A stretch of 64,000 nucleotides of DNA, from NCBI RefSeq assembly GCF_013343215.1, contig NZ_CP039144.1:248001-312000 (forward strand), read 5' to 3'. A program made the position numbers and the translations under genes. The notes under the pieces were generated by a model, which was given only the letters and a program-made list of their open reading frames with translations, was not told where the DNA came from and ran no database searches. This document shows positions 38,199-47,349 of the stretch, one piece after another (position 1 is the stretch's first letter; each line of letters begins with the position of its first letter). The stretch is from Acinetobacter sp. 10FS3-1. GTDB taxonomy: Bacteria > Pseudomonadota > Gammaproteobacteria > Pseudomonadales > Moraxellaceae.

Positions 38199-38909
38199 AT
38201 GGCTGATCAAAAATTTAATAGTTCTCAAGCTAATGCTCTTGTCGATGAATTAAAAAGACGCTACACAACGGTTAATGATTTTTTGAAAGGGGATATCCAG
38301 AACCTTGAGAATGTCAAAGAGCTGCATGAACGCCGTCATAATATTCAGATTGAGAAACTACAGCTCTTAGTAGAGAGCCGTACTAAACGAAATCTAGTGA
38401 AACGAATCTTATGTTCGCTTTTGATCTGCCTGGTGACAGCAGCTCTAATTGTTTATGCAGGGATATTCGACTTTGGCAAATTATTCCCACCAATGACGGA
38501 CCTGGCTTCTGCTATCCATGCAAGTAAACATAACAATATGGTCTTTGACTGGATTCTACCGATCACAATTACAACCATGATTCTTTTTGTAGTCAATATC
38601 ATTGTGCTAGGTTTGATTGTTCACCCAATTGCAAAAATTGTTGATGCCGGTCTTGCGAATGTTCACCAGGAAGCACAATCAGCAGAAGCAACCAGACAAA
38701 TAATCCATGAGTTAAACGCCAATATTGTTCAACTTGATACACAGCATAATGGTTTGAATAAAATTTTGGATAGAATGATATTATCTGCAAAAAAAAATGA
38801 TGATCAAAACGCCGTAGATTCAATACTAAAATTAAAAGATGATCTTCTGTCTCATGCCACTACATATCATCGGTATTACAGTATTGTCTTAATGCGAATA
38901 AGCATGTAA
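38199..38909 (+). CDS. Two-span membrane protein, partner of the 37154 product
   Basis: 236 residues from the ATG at 38199, four bases after the upstream stop; a GTG at 38181 is an in-frame alternative. N-terminal charged helix (coiled-coil-like, about 15-65), two membrane segments (about 70-90 and 116-140) and a long C-terminal coiled coil. No family recognised. Confidence 0.75.
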   Translation: MADQKFNSSQANALVDELKRRYTTVNDFLKGDIQNLENVKELHERRHNIQIEKLQLLVESRTKRNLVKRILCSLLICLVTAALIVYAGIFDFGKLFPPMTDLASAIHASKHNNMVFDWILPITITTMILFVVNIIVLGLIVHPIAKIVDAGLANVHQEAQSAEATRQIIHELNANIVQLDTQHNGLNKILDRMILSAKKNDDQNAVDSILKLKDDLLSHATTYHRYYSIVLMRISM

Positions 38910-38973
38910 GAATTAAGAATTTTTAATTAAAAAAACTCAACTAAAGGACTGATTCATTCAGTCTTTTATAATA

Positions 38974-39002
38974 TTGACTAATGCCATGTTTTGATGATAC
39001 AA
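38974..39002 (+). promoter_or_regulatory. Promoter of the TTGACT-TATGCCATG family
   Basis: TTGACT, a 17-bp spacer beginning AATGCCATGTTTT, then ATACAA; 41 bp upstream of the 39043 start. The spacer matches the other members at 43892, 56054 and 63811. Confidence 0.6.
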
Positions 39003-39042
39003 ATGAATTATATTGTATTACGAGTTTGTGAGTAAAAATATT

Positions 39043-39381
39043 ATGTATGCAAACCTTTATGCCGGTGAAGTTACGATTTCAGAAAAGCCGGAGTTTATTG
39101 CTCGTAGTGAAGAAACAGATATCAAAACTCTGATTAAAGTAGCGAAAGGCGATAACGATAAAAGCTTATATGCACCTTTTGAAAACAGTGTCCATACTCG
39201 TGTCGCGCCAGGTGGAGAGTGGTTCGTGACCGTAAATGGTACATTTGAAAACGAATTGGCTGAAAACGGCTTGGGTTTTGCTTGGAATCAGGTATATACC
39301 ATTAAAGCTAACTCTGCTGATGAAGCTGAAAAAATCGTTTTTGATGATTTGAAAAAGGCTGCCATTAATATCATCTACTAA
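39043..39381 (+). CDS. Small soluble protein of unknown function
   Basis: 112 residues from the ATG at 39043; an upstream TTG at 39013 lacks a ribosome site. Alpha/beta, acidic, no signal peptide, no cysteines. It has its own promoter of the dispersed TATGCCATG family and a strong terminator, so it is a single-gene unit. Confidence 0.72.
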   Translation: MYANLYAGEVTISEKPEFIARSEETDIKTLIKVAKGDNDKSLYAPFENSVHTRVAPGGEWFVTVNGTFENELAENGLGFAWNQVYTIKANSADEAEKIVFDDLKKAAINIIY

Positions 39382-39395
39382 GCTCACCAGAGCAG

Positions 39396-39425
39396 AAAAA
39401 AACCCGCATTAATGCGGGTTTTTTT
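39396..39425. terminator. Bidirectional terminator
   Basis: AACCCGCATT and AATGCGGGTT form a perfect stem with A- and T-runs on the two sides, between the convergent 39043 and 39521 genes. Confidence 0.85.
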
Positions 39426-39520
39426 CTTGGTCAGGATTATGCGTGTGTAGATTAAACGTATTGCCATAGTGTGCTATTTTATTCCATTTGTTTATCCAGG
39501 ATAAGATCAGCCTTCTGATC

Positions 39521-40321
39521 TTATTCATTGCGTTGTCCACAACGAAACTGAACGTCAGTTTTAGGCTGTAGTATTTCTTTAGATTGGGAATATTGACCGC
39601 GTAAATGGTTCAACCTTTTAGCATCAGCCTTTGCATGTACATCACGGTTAATATCGCGGATTTTCTGGCGTTCACGTTCCTGGCGAGCTTCTTCCTGATC
39701 GGTTATCCGCTTCTTAATGTTGTTCACATGATAAAAATCTGTTGATAGTGAAGGTGACAGCCGGTGCGACGATAGTAGCTGACTAAATTCTTCAACCTGT
39801 TCTGGGGTATAACGTGGAGTAGAGAATGATTTTATAAAATCAACTATTTCTCTACCGACACAAATATTTGGGAAGTATTCACCGTTAGCGAAGCTAATAT
39901 CAGCCCGGTTAGTAAAGAATACGACATTAACTGGTTCCGAGTGCGGTAAACGTAAAACCGAAGCTACAGCTCTACAGTGAGCTATGTTCTGATGGAAAGG
40001 AGAGTTAATTTTAAAGACTTTGGCGTTTTTATGCGGTGAGTACCGTACAAACCATTTATCGTGATTCTGGGTGGCAGTAATAAAACCTTTATAGTTTTTC
40101 ACCTCGATCACAAAGACCCCATATTCATTGATTAAAATATTGTCGATCTGGGAAGTATAGGAGCCGTAGGGCAGGGTGACGTTATTTAAACGCTTAGAAT
40201 GAGAAAAAAAGAGTTTTAAATAACCGGAAACAAGCTTTTCAGCATAAATACCTTTCAAACCATTAACACAGTATTTTTTGGCTAGAAATTTTAGCCAAGC
40301 AATCATTTTCTGAATATTCAC
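39521..40321 (-). CDS. NERD-domain protein (nuclease-related)
   Basis: 266 residues. A NERD domain lies at about 22-130: GIYAEKLV (E28), then SQIDNILINEYGVFVIEVKNYKG with D60, E73 and K75 in the restriction-endonuclease-like D...ExK arrangement. NERD proteins are predicted DNA-processing nucleases common on plasmids. The C-terminal third is helical and basic. It is transcribed alone, convergent with the 39043 gene and divergent from the 40449 gene. Confidence 0.85.
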   Translation of the reverse strand: MNIQKMIAWLKFLAKKYCVNGLKGIYAEKLVSGYLKLFFSHSKRLNNVTLPYGSYTSQIDNILINEYGVFVIEVKNYKGFITATQNHDKWFVRYSPHKNAKVFKINSPFHQNIAHCRAVASVLRLPHSEPVNVVFFTNRADISFANGEYFPNICVGREIVDFIKSFSTPRYTPEQVEEFSQLLSSHRLSPSLSTDFYHVNNIKKRITDQEEARQERERQKIRDINRDVHAKADAKRLNHLRGQYSQSKEILQPKTDVQFRCGQRNE

Positions 40322-40448
40322 TTAGAACCTATACTTTGGAGGAACACGCTTAACAAGTCGTGCATAAATATGTATTAAACCACCGTACAATTTTGTATTA
40401 TGGTTGACTCAATAGAATATCAAAAAAAAACAGGGTCGTAGGCGTAAT

Positions 40449-41006
40449 ATGAACCGATATTTTTTACTGGAAGGTGAGGTTAATCGTATTGATGATACAC
40501 CTTCAATTAAACTACTTTTGAAGAAAATTAAAATCGACATTGATTTTCTTAATGAGTTAGATCAGTTTTTATTAAAATTAGAAACCCAAAATATTGCAGA
40601 CCCTCAGTTCTGGAAAAAAAAATCACACGATACGTTAATGGCTTCAAAAAGGTGTTATTACAATATCCGTGAACTAATTGAGCAATATGAAAACTTCGAC
40701 ACCCATTCCCATATCTGCACCCACTTTATGCAGCTAAAGAAAAAATTAACAACTGAAATTATTACCGCAGGGTTTTGTGATACTGAAATGAGCACTGGTT
40801 TAGTTGAAACAAGGGATACAATTGAGCTTTTTCTTGATTCTAATGGTGCTAAGAAAACAGAAATAATAATAGAAGAATATAAAAAACTAAATATTCAAAT
40901 TAATAATGAAATACTAAAAAAAATAAAAAGCTGTGAGATTTTATTATCAAAATTAACTGACCTTCATTTCCACCTTATGAATATCGCAATATCCCGAACC
41001 TTATAA
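40449..41006 (+). CDS. Helical protein of unknown function
   Basis: 185 residues, all-helical, no signal peptide, Lys-rich and very AT-rich towards the 3' end. Divergent from the NERD gene with 127 bp between. No family recognised. Confidence 0.65.
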   Translation: MNRYFLLEGEVNRIDDTPSIKLLLKKIKIDIDFLNELDQFLLKLETQNIADPQFWKKKSHDTLMASKRCYYNIRELIEQYENFDTHSHICTHFMQLKKKLTTEIITAGFCDTEMSTGLVETRDTIELFLDSNGAKKTEIIIEEYKKLNIQINNEILKKIKSCEILLSKLTDLHFHLMNIAISRTL

Positions 41007-41988
41007 TTTAAAATTGAAACGACCGATTATTAAATCCCTTTTTTATCCCCAAACACCAGAATAGCCTAAGCAACTCAGCAACCCTTTTTGGTTCCCACTT
41101 TCCATCAAATTTCTTCAAAATTTGATGGAAAGTGCGGTATTCAAGGATGGATAAAACGAAATCGCCCTGATTACTGCCACAATTATTTTGTAGAGTAGGG
41201 TAGTGGTTTAGACGGTAAGTGTTTTGTAATGAAATCATTTGAAGTGACCAGTAAATTTTGCTTAGGCTATTTTCCCCCTATCCCCTATGGGGTAGGAATT
41301 TTAAAAATTAAAAAAAATGGTAATAGCGAAAGGTTTGGTCTTAAATAAATGATTTGAAAGGTATTTTTTTGGTTTTTGAAGGAAATAAGCAGCCGACATT
41401 AAAGGTGTAATGAAACCCTTTAACTGGATATTTAAAGTGAAATTTTGACTTGTAGAAAAGCCATATTGAGGTTTTTCTGCGGTGCAGAAAGATGATGTAG
41501 TTGACTGCCAGAGCGACAGATAACCACACGCATTGATAGCGTGTTTTGCGTCCATAACTATTTTACAACCAGTTTATCGCGTCCTAAAAGGTACGCTAGA
41601 TTTAGTGTTTTGTATGCTTAAAGTCTGGGGTGTTAGAAGCACCTTTGGTTCTCTTTTTAGAGGACTGCAACTCTAAGCAGTGCGTAACATAATTGTCTTT
41701 TTTTCAAATTAAAGCAAGAAAAATATAATATATTTTGGGTGTTTTTTATACACTCGCAATAGTTCTGTAATAATATAAGAAATAATATCTATAAATGCCT
41801 GGAATAAAATAAATTTGATGATTTATATAATAGGTAATTAAGCCACTTAATATATTTTCTATTAGTTTGTAGAAAATTTTTATTAAACAGGCTTTGCATG
41901 TCCTAAAGTTACACTCTAAAATGGGTTTAAGTAACGAATTTTGTTTAAAATATAGTTGTGCTGTTAGCCGCGATTGAGATATAGAACA
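41007..41988. other. 982 bp without a convincing gene
   Basis: AT-rich. Contains a perfect 17-bp inverted repeat (41096-41134), a CCCC/GGGG palindromic patch (41273-41295), and two minus-strand open frames of 76 and 84 codons that lack ribosome sites and coding character. It looks like decayed or regulatory DNA. Confidence 0.4.
41096..41134. repeat. Perfect 17-bp inverted repeat
   Basis: Arms 41096-41112 and 41118-41134 (CACTTTCCATCAAATTT and its exact complement) with a 5-bp loop. There is no T-run, so it is not an ordinary terminator. Confidence 0.8.
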
Positions 41989-42975
41989 ATGAGAATACTT
42001 TGCCCTGCGGGGAATGTCTTACACACTGATGCTGCTCTTATAGTAGCTATAGAATTTTTACCGGTTCTAAACACCTCACTCGAACCTATTGATGATAAGC
42101 AGATCAGAGTATCTACTGATGCAGATTTCATTGTGTCACCTGATGTTTGGAATGAATGGTCCTATTCACTGGCTTTAGCTACACGCCTGGTCACTCGTAT
42201 TGTGGGTTTGCCTGGCTTTGATAAGGTTCCAGTGAATGTAGGCACTGACAAGCTTATGGCAATGTTTGGTAGCGATATTGAGACTTTATTCACGGCCCCA
42301 CTAAGCGAATTACCAGATCGTCTTGAAAAGTTGCACCGCAACTTCGACAAAGAGCTTCATACCAATGTTACGGATGATGTAATTGAAGCCAGTAAGAAAG
42401 ATGCTTCGGTACTAGGTAGTTCTCGTGAACAGTTGGAAAAAGATGGTCTTTATTCTGATGAATATAACCAGTTTTTTCAGACCACTCCAAAACAATTCTT
42501 GCGTGTTGAGCTTTCTGATGCTCCAGGAAAGGTCTTTGACTTGTACTTGCCACATGATGAAGAACAAACCAATTCTTTCTTTGAGATAGTAACTAACTCA
42601 GAAATTCAGCTACAACCACATGCAGATGAAAGTGTTGCTGATTTTGTTTCTGATACTGCCACTTTGATTAATTGGTTTAATGATGTATTCAGCTTCTATC
42701 GGTTAAAGTTGAAGATTGAAACCTATCGTGAGATCAAGTTTGTTGAAAGAGACAATGAGGAATTTGTTTCACAGATCGAAACCTTTGACGAGATCATTAA
42801 AGCAACAAGTGATGAAAATGAATCTAGCAGTGACAAACACTACTTCCTTTTGAATAAAATCTCAGGGATTTTGAACGCTTTTGGATATGAGCAGCAGATT
42901 CTACATGCTGTGACTGATATACAGGATTTCGGGCAATCAGACGATGAAACTGGCTACTTTATGCAGCTTGTCTAA
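41989..42975 (+). CDS. Acidic soluble protein of unknown function
   Basis: 328 residues from the ATG at 41989; a TTG at 41974 is an in-frame alternative. Acidic, mixed alpha/beta, no signal peptide, one cysteine (MRILCPAG). No recognised motif. It ends at a bidirectional terminator shared with the convergent 43015 gene. Confidence 0.72.
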   Translation: MRILCPAGNVLHTDAALIVAIEFLPVLNTSLEPIDDKQIRVSTDADFIVSPDVWNEWSYSLALATRLVTRIVGLPGFDKVPVNVGTDKLMAMFGSDIETLFTAPLSELPDRLEKLHRNFDKELHTNVTDDVIEASKKDASVLGSSREQLEKDGLYSDEYNQFFQTTPKQFLRVELSDAPGKVFDLYLPHDEEQTNSFFEIVTNSEIQLQPHADESVADFVSDTATLINWFNDVFSFYRLKLKIETYREIKFVERDNEEFVSQIETFDEIIKATSDENESSSDKHYFLLNKISGILNAFGYEQQILHAVTDIQDFGQSDDETGYFMQLV

Positions 42976-42988
42976 TCTGGAAATATTG

Positions 42989-43014
42989 AAGGGGCTTTTA
43001 AAGCCCCTTTATTT
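42989..43014. terminator. Bidirectional terminator
   Basis: AAGGGGCTTT/AAAGCCCCTT palindrome between convergent genes, with a T-rich flank. Confidence 0.8.
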
Positions 43015-43674
43015 TTAAACATATTGCTGTGAAACAAAGTCAGCGTAATGTTCCGCTTCAATAAATCGAACAGTACCATCTTCATTCCTTACTTCTACAA
43101 ACCCTTCTTCATTGACTACAGGCATTTGCATACCACCTAAAGACGATGCACCCATTGTCATAGACGTTAATCGTTGTGCACCACGTACACTATAGTTATT
43201 AAGCGTATCGTAACTAGGTATAGGTTCAGCTATTGGAGCTAAGTTTCGGTTCGCCAGTTCTTTTAGTAGGGCATCATCAGCTAAGTGTTTTGCCAGATCG
43301 TTATGATCGAACTCACGAGTAGCGTCTACAGCAGTGAAATAATCACTTACTTTGCCTTTTGAGTTAATGATGTTCTGCTTAATCAATGCACTTGGAATTG
43401 TGTTGAGATCACCTTCAATAATACGTTGTTGTTCAGCATCATTTAGTTGAGCCAGAATATTCTTGAAATAAACCCCATACTCAAACTTAGCAATAAACTC
43501 TAATAAACGTACCTGTACTGCATCCAGGAGAGAAAAAGACACAGGCTTTTGCTTCCGTGATTTTTCATATTTAGGTTCATAAGGTTTTGTTTTAGGATTA
43601 CGTGGCTTTGGGTTTGTAGCATCTTTAACTGTCATATCTGTTTCCTCATGCCGATAAATTTGCTCGACTTGCAA
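43015..43674 (-). CDS. Basic N-terminus protein of unknown function
   Basis: 219 residues. A Lys/Pro-rich N-terminal stretch (about 15-50) is followed by a helical domain and a short C-terminal beta region. No membrane segment. The palindrome TTTGTATATACAAA (43722-43735) lies 48 bp upstream, where an operator would be expected. Confidence 0.7.
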   Translation of the reverse strand: MQVEQIYRHEETDMTVKDATNPKPRNPKTKPYEPKYEKSRKQKPVSFSLLDAVQVRLLEFIAKFEYGVYFKNILAQLNDAEQQRIIEGDLNTIPSALIKQNIINSKGKVSDYFTAVDATREFDHNDLAKHLADDALLKELANRNLAPIAEPIPSYDTLNNYSVRGAQRLTSMTMGASSLGGMQMPVVNEEGFVEVRNEDGTVRFIEAEHYADFVSQQYV

Positions 43675-43721
43675 TTGTCATTAATGAATCTATTGATTAG
43701 TAATTAAGATTCGTAAGACTG

Positions 43722-43735
43722 TTTGTATATACAAA
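43722..43735. promoter_or_regulatory. Perfect palindrome TTTGTATATACAAA
   Basis: A 14-bp perfect palindrome containing the TGTATATACA core, 48 bp upstream of the 43674 minus-strand start. A second, imperfect copy (TGTATATAC) is at 43859-43867, before the plus-strand promoter at 43892. Confidence 0.55.
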
Positions 43736-43891
43736 AAAAGTTTAAATCAAAATAAGGCATAAGGCAACATCAAAAGGAGAGAAAAAAACGTATATTTTTG
43801 TATTTCTTGCAAGGTGTTTTTGATCGCTAGAAACTTGTTTTATAAGGGATAATACTCTTGTATATACTTGAAATACATAGGAATATATATA

Positions 43892-43920
43892 TTGACTTAT
43901 GCCATGTTTTCGAGGATAAT
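43892..43920 (+). promoter_or_regulatory. Promoter of the TTGACT-TATGCCATG family
   Basis: TTGACT, 17-bp spacer starting TATGCCATGTTTT, then GATAAT: a near-consensus sigma-70 promoter 37 bp upstream of the 43957 start. The best member of the family. Confidence 0.75.
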
Positions 43921-43956
43921 CAAGAATAATTAAATATAGATATAACGGTGATAAAA

Positions 43957-44517
43957 ATGAGCATTTTTAGAACCGCAGAATCATTCGATGTGGTGCGTTA
44001 TACACCAGATGGTTTGACTAGAGCTGCACATGATAAAGCATTCAATATTCCAACCGTCTTTTTTAATGCGAAAGAAGGTTTGTTTGAGCCTATGCCTATT
44101 TTTGAATTTATGCGATATTTGTACGCGAAAAATTCAGATCGGTTCAATGATTATGCACAGCTAAAGCAGCGTGAGGATAAATCTCTAGTTGTATTGCTAA
44201 ATAACGTGGACATGGGCAAAGCAAATGAAATGATTGCCTTGATCAATGAACTAAGTCTTTCAGCTCAAAAGGCACAACTCTATCTGGCTACTCAGCTTAA
44301 TAGTGATGCCTTGCTGAAAAGTTTTGAGCAATGGTTGTTAAATTCAGGTGAATATAAGAGCCTACAGCTTAATCATCAGTTAGAAACTTTTGATTCTGCT
44401 GAGAATGGTTTGGAGCTTGTGCGCCAGAATGAAAAACTTAAACCAGTTGTTTTGACACGTTTGATCATGAAGTTCAAAGCAGAGGTTATGGGTAACAGCC
44501 TTGTTCAGTACATTTAA
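43957..44517 (+). CDS. Small soluble protein, possible paralogue of the 9411-9935 product
   Basis: 186 residues from the ATG at 43957; a GTG at 43948 is possible. Soluble and helical. GLFEPMPIFEFMRYLYAKN resembles a block in the 9411-9935 product. It is followed 22 bp later by a membrane protein gene, so it is probably bicistronic. Driven by the strong TATGCCATG-family promoter. Function unknown. Confidence 0.72.
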   Translation: MSIFRTAESFDVVRYTPDGLTRAAHDKAFNIPTVFFNAKEGLFEPMPIFEFMRYLYAKNSDRFNDYAQLKQREDKSLVVLLNNVDMGKANEMIALINELSLSAQKAQLYLATQLNSDALLKSFEQWLLNSGEYKSLQLNHQLETFDSAENGLELVRQNEKLKPVVLTRLIMKFKAEVMGNSLVQYI

Positions 44518-44539
44518 TATCTAAGTACGAGAAAACAAA

Positions 44540-45073
44540 GTGGAAAAACAAATCGGTGTAGTCAACCCGAATGGATTTCAGCAAATGCCAGACGTAGATA
44601 TGGGAATCTTAATTTTCTCAGTATCTTCCGGTCTAATTATGGGCTTCCTGGTCATGGCTGTTATTGTTTGGATAATGAAAGGTGCTTTTAACACCCGCAC
44701 AAATGCAGCAAGTATTATTTCAGCGTTCTTTTTAAGTGGAACTGCATTCATTGTGTTTATTACTGGAATGATGTTTTACTCAAAAGAGATTTGGCTTATG
44801 TCGTCTGTGATGCTGTGGACCGCAGTTTATATGGGTTCACTTTGGATTCTACAGCCGGCTTCGTTAGAACAGATGATAGCTAAAACTCGTACAGACGTAG
44901 AAAAAATGGAAAAACAACTCGAAAAGCAGAAAAAACAAGATGCTGATCGAGAAGCTAAGGAAGCTGCTAAAGCTGCGCGTAAAGCTGATAAGGCTCGTGC
45001 TAAAGGTGTGATTGTTAAAACCCCTGCATCGACTTCTGCGAACTCTACAGATACTAAAAAAGACCTCTCTTGA
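44540..45073 (+). CDS. Three-span membrane protein with charged tail
   Basis: 177 residues from a GTG at 44540 (an internal ATG at about 44585 is less likely). Three hydrophobic segments (about 24-47, 58-80 and 86-104), then a Lys/Glu/Ala-rich coiled coil and a disordered Ser/Thr tail. Its stop lies inside the stem of the terminator. No family recognised. Confidence 0.72.
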   Translation: MEKQIGVVNPNGFQQMPDVDMGILIFSVSSGLIMGFLVMAVIVWIMKGAFNTRTNAASIISAFFLSGTAFIVFITGMMFYSKEIWLMSSVMLWTAVYMGSLWILQPASLEQMIAKTRTDVEKMEKQLEKQKKQDADREAKEAAKAARKADKARAKGVIVKTPASTSANSTDTKKDLS

Positions 45074-45086
45074 AGTCTTTTTTTTT
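45056..45086 (+). terminator. Terminator overlapping the end of the 44540 gene
   Basis: AAAAAGAC pairs with GTCTTTTT, followed by T-run; the stop codon of the gene is in the loop. Confidence 0.8.
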
Positions 45087-45270
45087 GCGCCCTATGAACA
45101 GTAGTTTACGTTATTTCTAAAGTAAAAAGATCAAGCCATAAGTAATTGTTTTATATTAGCTTTTGTACACAATGGCGACATTTACAGGACGTTTTTACAA
45201 TATCTTCTAGGGTCTTTCTTTTTTAAAATGAAACACATACCACTTAATACTAATAGGTTGAGAATAGAAC

Positions 45271-46095
45271 ATGAAAGTTAAGATGAAATTGGGTTTGTTA
45301 GCAACGGTTTTAGCGTCTGCATCACTTTTAGGTGGCTGTGTTAGTACCACTAAAACAGGTACTTTGGGGTCAGAGCGTAAGCAGTTCCTTTTAATGCCGG
45401 CTGCCATTTACCAAGAGCAATCTGTCCAGGCTTATAGCCAGATTATTAATACTGCCAAGTCAAGCCGAAAGGTAGTGACTAACTCTCAGGTGAACCGCGT
45501 TACTGCTCGCCTAATCCCGCTTGCAAAACTGTATCGTGAAGATAGTGCACAGTGGAAATGGGAAGTGAACACCATCAAATCAGACGAGCTTAATGCCTTC
45601 GCTGTCGCGGGTGGAAAAATCGTCGTTTATACCGGCATTATCGAAAAGCTGAAATTAACTGATGATGAATTGGCAGCAATCATCGGTCACGAAATGGCTC
45701 ACGCGCTACGTGAACATGGTCGTGAACGTGCAAGCATGCAGATGGTGACTAATCTGGGTCTTAAATACGGCGCAGCAGCAGCCGGTTTAGGGGGTGGTGA
45801 ACAGCAGATCGCGCAGCTTGTGACTAACTACGGTTTAACGCTTCCTAACTCTCGTAAACATGAATCCGAAGCTGATCTGGTTGGCTTAGAAATCATGGCA
45901 CGAGCAGGGTATAACCCAAATGCTGCGGTAAACGTCTGGAAGAAGATGGCAGCAGCTACAGGAAATACAGGTAAAGCTACTCAATTCTTGAGTACACACC
46001 CGGCTCCGGTTACTCGTATTGAGCAGATTCAAAAAACGATTCCAACAGTGATGCCATACTATGAAGCCTATTACAAAGGCAAGGCTAAAAAATAA
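45271..46095 (+). CDS. M48-family metallopeptidase lipoprotein
   Basis: 274 residues. Lipoprotein signal with lipobox LLGGC (C23). Zinc motif GHEMAH (H140, E141, H144) and the third ligand in HESEAD (about E200). This matches the single-domain periplasmic M48 peptidases of the LoiP/YggG type, which degrade misfolded or specific envelope proteins. All catalytic residues are intact. On plasmids such peptidases may support envelope remodelling during transfer (inference). Single-gene unit with its own terminator. Confidence 0.9.
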   Translation: MKVKMKLGLLATVLASASLLGGCVSTTKTGTLGSERKQFLLMPAAIYQEQSVQAYSQIINTAKSSRKVVTNSQVNRVTARLIPLAKLYREDSAQWKWEVNTIKSDELNAFAVAGGKIVVYTGIIEKLKLTDDELAAIIGHEMAHALREHGRERASMQMVTNLGLKYGAAAAGLGGGEQQIAQLVTNYGLTLPNSRKHESEADLVGLEIMARAGYNPNAAVNVWKKMAAATGNTGKATQFLSTHPAPVTRIEQIQKTIPTVMPYYEAYYKGKAKK

Positions 46096-46113
46096 AACGC
46101 CAGATATAAACTA

Positions 46114-46136
46114 AGGGAGCAAAAGCTCTCTTTTTT
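46114..46136 (+). terminator. Terminator after the M48 peptidase gene
   Basis: AGGGAGC-AAAA-GCTCTCT followed by T-run. Confidence 0.8.
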
Positions 46137-46211
46137 CGTTATTAGGGGTGTAATTTTATTCAGGTTTTTATATCCTTGTATCACGACCATTCGTGTAAGG
46201 TTGCTCAGGAA

Positions 46212-47060
46212 ATGAATAACGACAATAACAGAACTACCCACCGGGGTATGATCGTAGTAGATCAGACAGACCGCTTTCTGGTGTCTATCACAGGACATGA
46301 CAAGCTATATACGCTATTAAAGAGTGATAAGAACTGCGTGTCAGTTTTTGAGCCTTTATCCCGCTTTGAATGTGATGCCAGTTTTAATGATGATAATTAC
46401 ATCCAGATTAATGAGCTGATTCGCTTTGATAACGTACTCAAGATCAAGCATAAGGATTCTATTCTTGCACTACTCGCTACGTTACAAGACAACATGCAGA
46501 GCAATATTGCCAATATTGCCCCATTGAACGACTTACAAGCCATCTTTAAGGGTGAGCATATACCGTATTCCGTATATGGCTTTGATAAGCTGCGGTTTGA
46601 GTTTTGGATGCTTGATCTGCGTGTGAAAATTGATGAACTGGAACAGTCGGAGCCTGGCAAGAAATGTGAAGCTTTAATCGCCAATCTGGAAAAACGCACT
46701 TTCATGTTTGAAAATAATCCAGATCAGCATGAGCGTTATTTGAAGGTATTGGAAAGTTTTAAATCAGGAGAGAAACCTTCTACGGCGAAAGATAGCTTTG
46801 ATAAGAATAATCGGGTTCTAGTTGCTGAATCAGAAGCACCTAAAGTCGGGGAGTGGGTAGAGTTTCCATTCCTGGCTAAACTAGGCAAAGTTTTGATTAA
46901 GACAATTGGTAAGTCATTCCAGTTGTCTGATACCAGTAAGAATGTATCAGAAGCCACGAAAAAGCGTTTAAGTGGAAAGATGGTGTGTTGGGTTGCGATT
47001 TACTGGATAAAACTACCACTTATTCCTGTTCGTACCATACCAGTCGCTCCTATTTCTTAA
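46212..47060 (+). CDS. Protein of unknown function with hydrophobic C-terminus
   Basis: 282 residues from the ATG at 46212, preceded by CAGGAA; an upstream TTG at 46176 is unlikely. Soluble helical body with a hydrophobic C-terminal helix (about 258-277). The last codons overlap by three bases the end of a minus-strand coding remnant (47057-47233), so the 3' end may lie at the edge of a rearrangement and the natural C-terminus may have been altered. Confidence 0.65.
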   Translation: MNNDNNRTTHRGMIVVDQTDRFLVSITGHDKLYTLLKSDKNCVSVFEPLSRFECDASFNDDNYIQINELIRFDNVLKIKHKDSILALLATLQDNMQSNIANIAPLNDLQAIFKGEHIPYSVYGFDKLRFEFWMLDLRVKIDELEQSEPGKKCEALIANLEKRTFMFENNPDQHERYLKVLESFKSGEKPSTAKDSFDKNNRVLVAESEAPKVGEWVEFPFLAKLGKVLIKTIGKSFQLSDTSKNVSEATKKRLSGKMVCWVAIYWIKLPLIPVRTIPVAPIS

Positions 47061-47233
47061 ACCACAGTTTTATCTCCTAGTTGTTCAGCAATGTGTGTAT
47101 ATTTAATTTCTTTTGCTTGTAATGAGTTAAAAAACTCTATTACTTTGATTAAGCGATTTGATAGTTCTTTCTTACGATCGAGAAGTTGAAATAGACTCAG
47201 TACACCATTTCCGAATCTAGTAATAAGACTAGA
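47057..47233 (-). pseudogene. Coding remnant (C-terminal fragment)
   Basis: Read on the minus strand, 58 codons open from a stop-bounded start give a clearly protein-like sequence containing GVLSLFQLLDRKKELSNRL and then THIAEQLGDKTVV before a stop. There is no start codon with a ribosome site. It looks like the C-terminal end of a helical protein truncated by the arrival of the AT-rich cargo. Family unknown. Confidence 0.5.
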
Positions 47234-47322
47234 CTAAATAAAATGGGTAAAAATAATTTATGAATGATGTTTAATGTATATTTATTTCTTATTTATTAAT
47301 TTTTAATTTATTTTTTATATTA

Positions 47323-47349
47323 AAAAGGCCCTTTAAAAGAGCTTTTTTC
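47323..47349 (-). terminator. Terminator after the TetR gene
   Basis: On the minus strand a GCTCTTT/AAAGGGC imperfect stem is followed by a T-run immediately after the TetR stop. Confidence 0.6.

Noticed and set aside
41008..41555. Two minus-strand frames of 76 and 84 codons
   Set aside because: No ribosome sites, atypical composition, and the first is disrupted by the perfect inverted repeat at 41096-41134.
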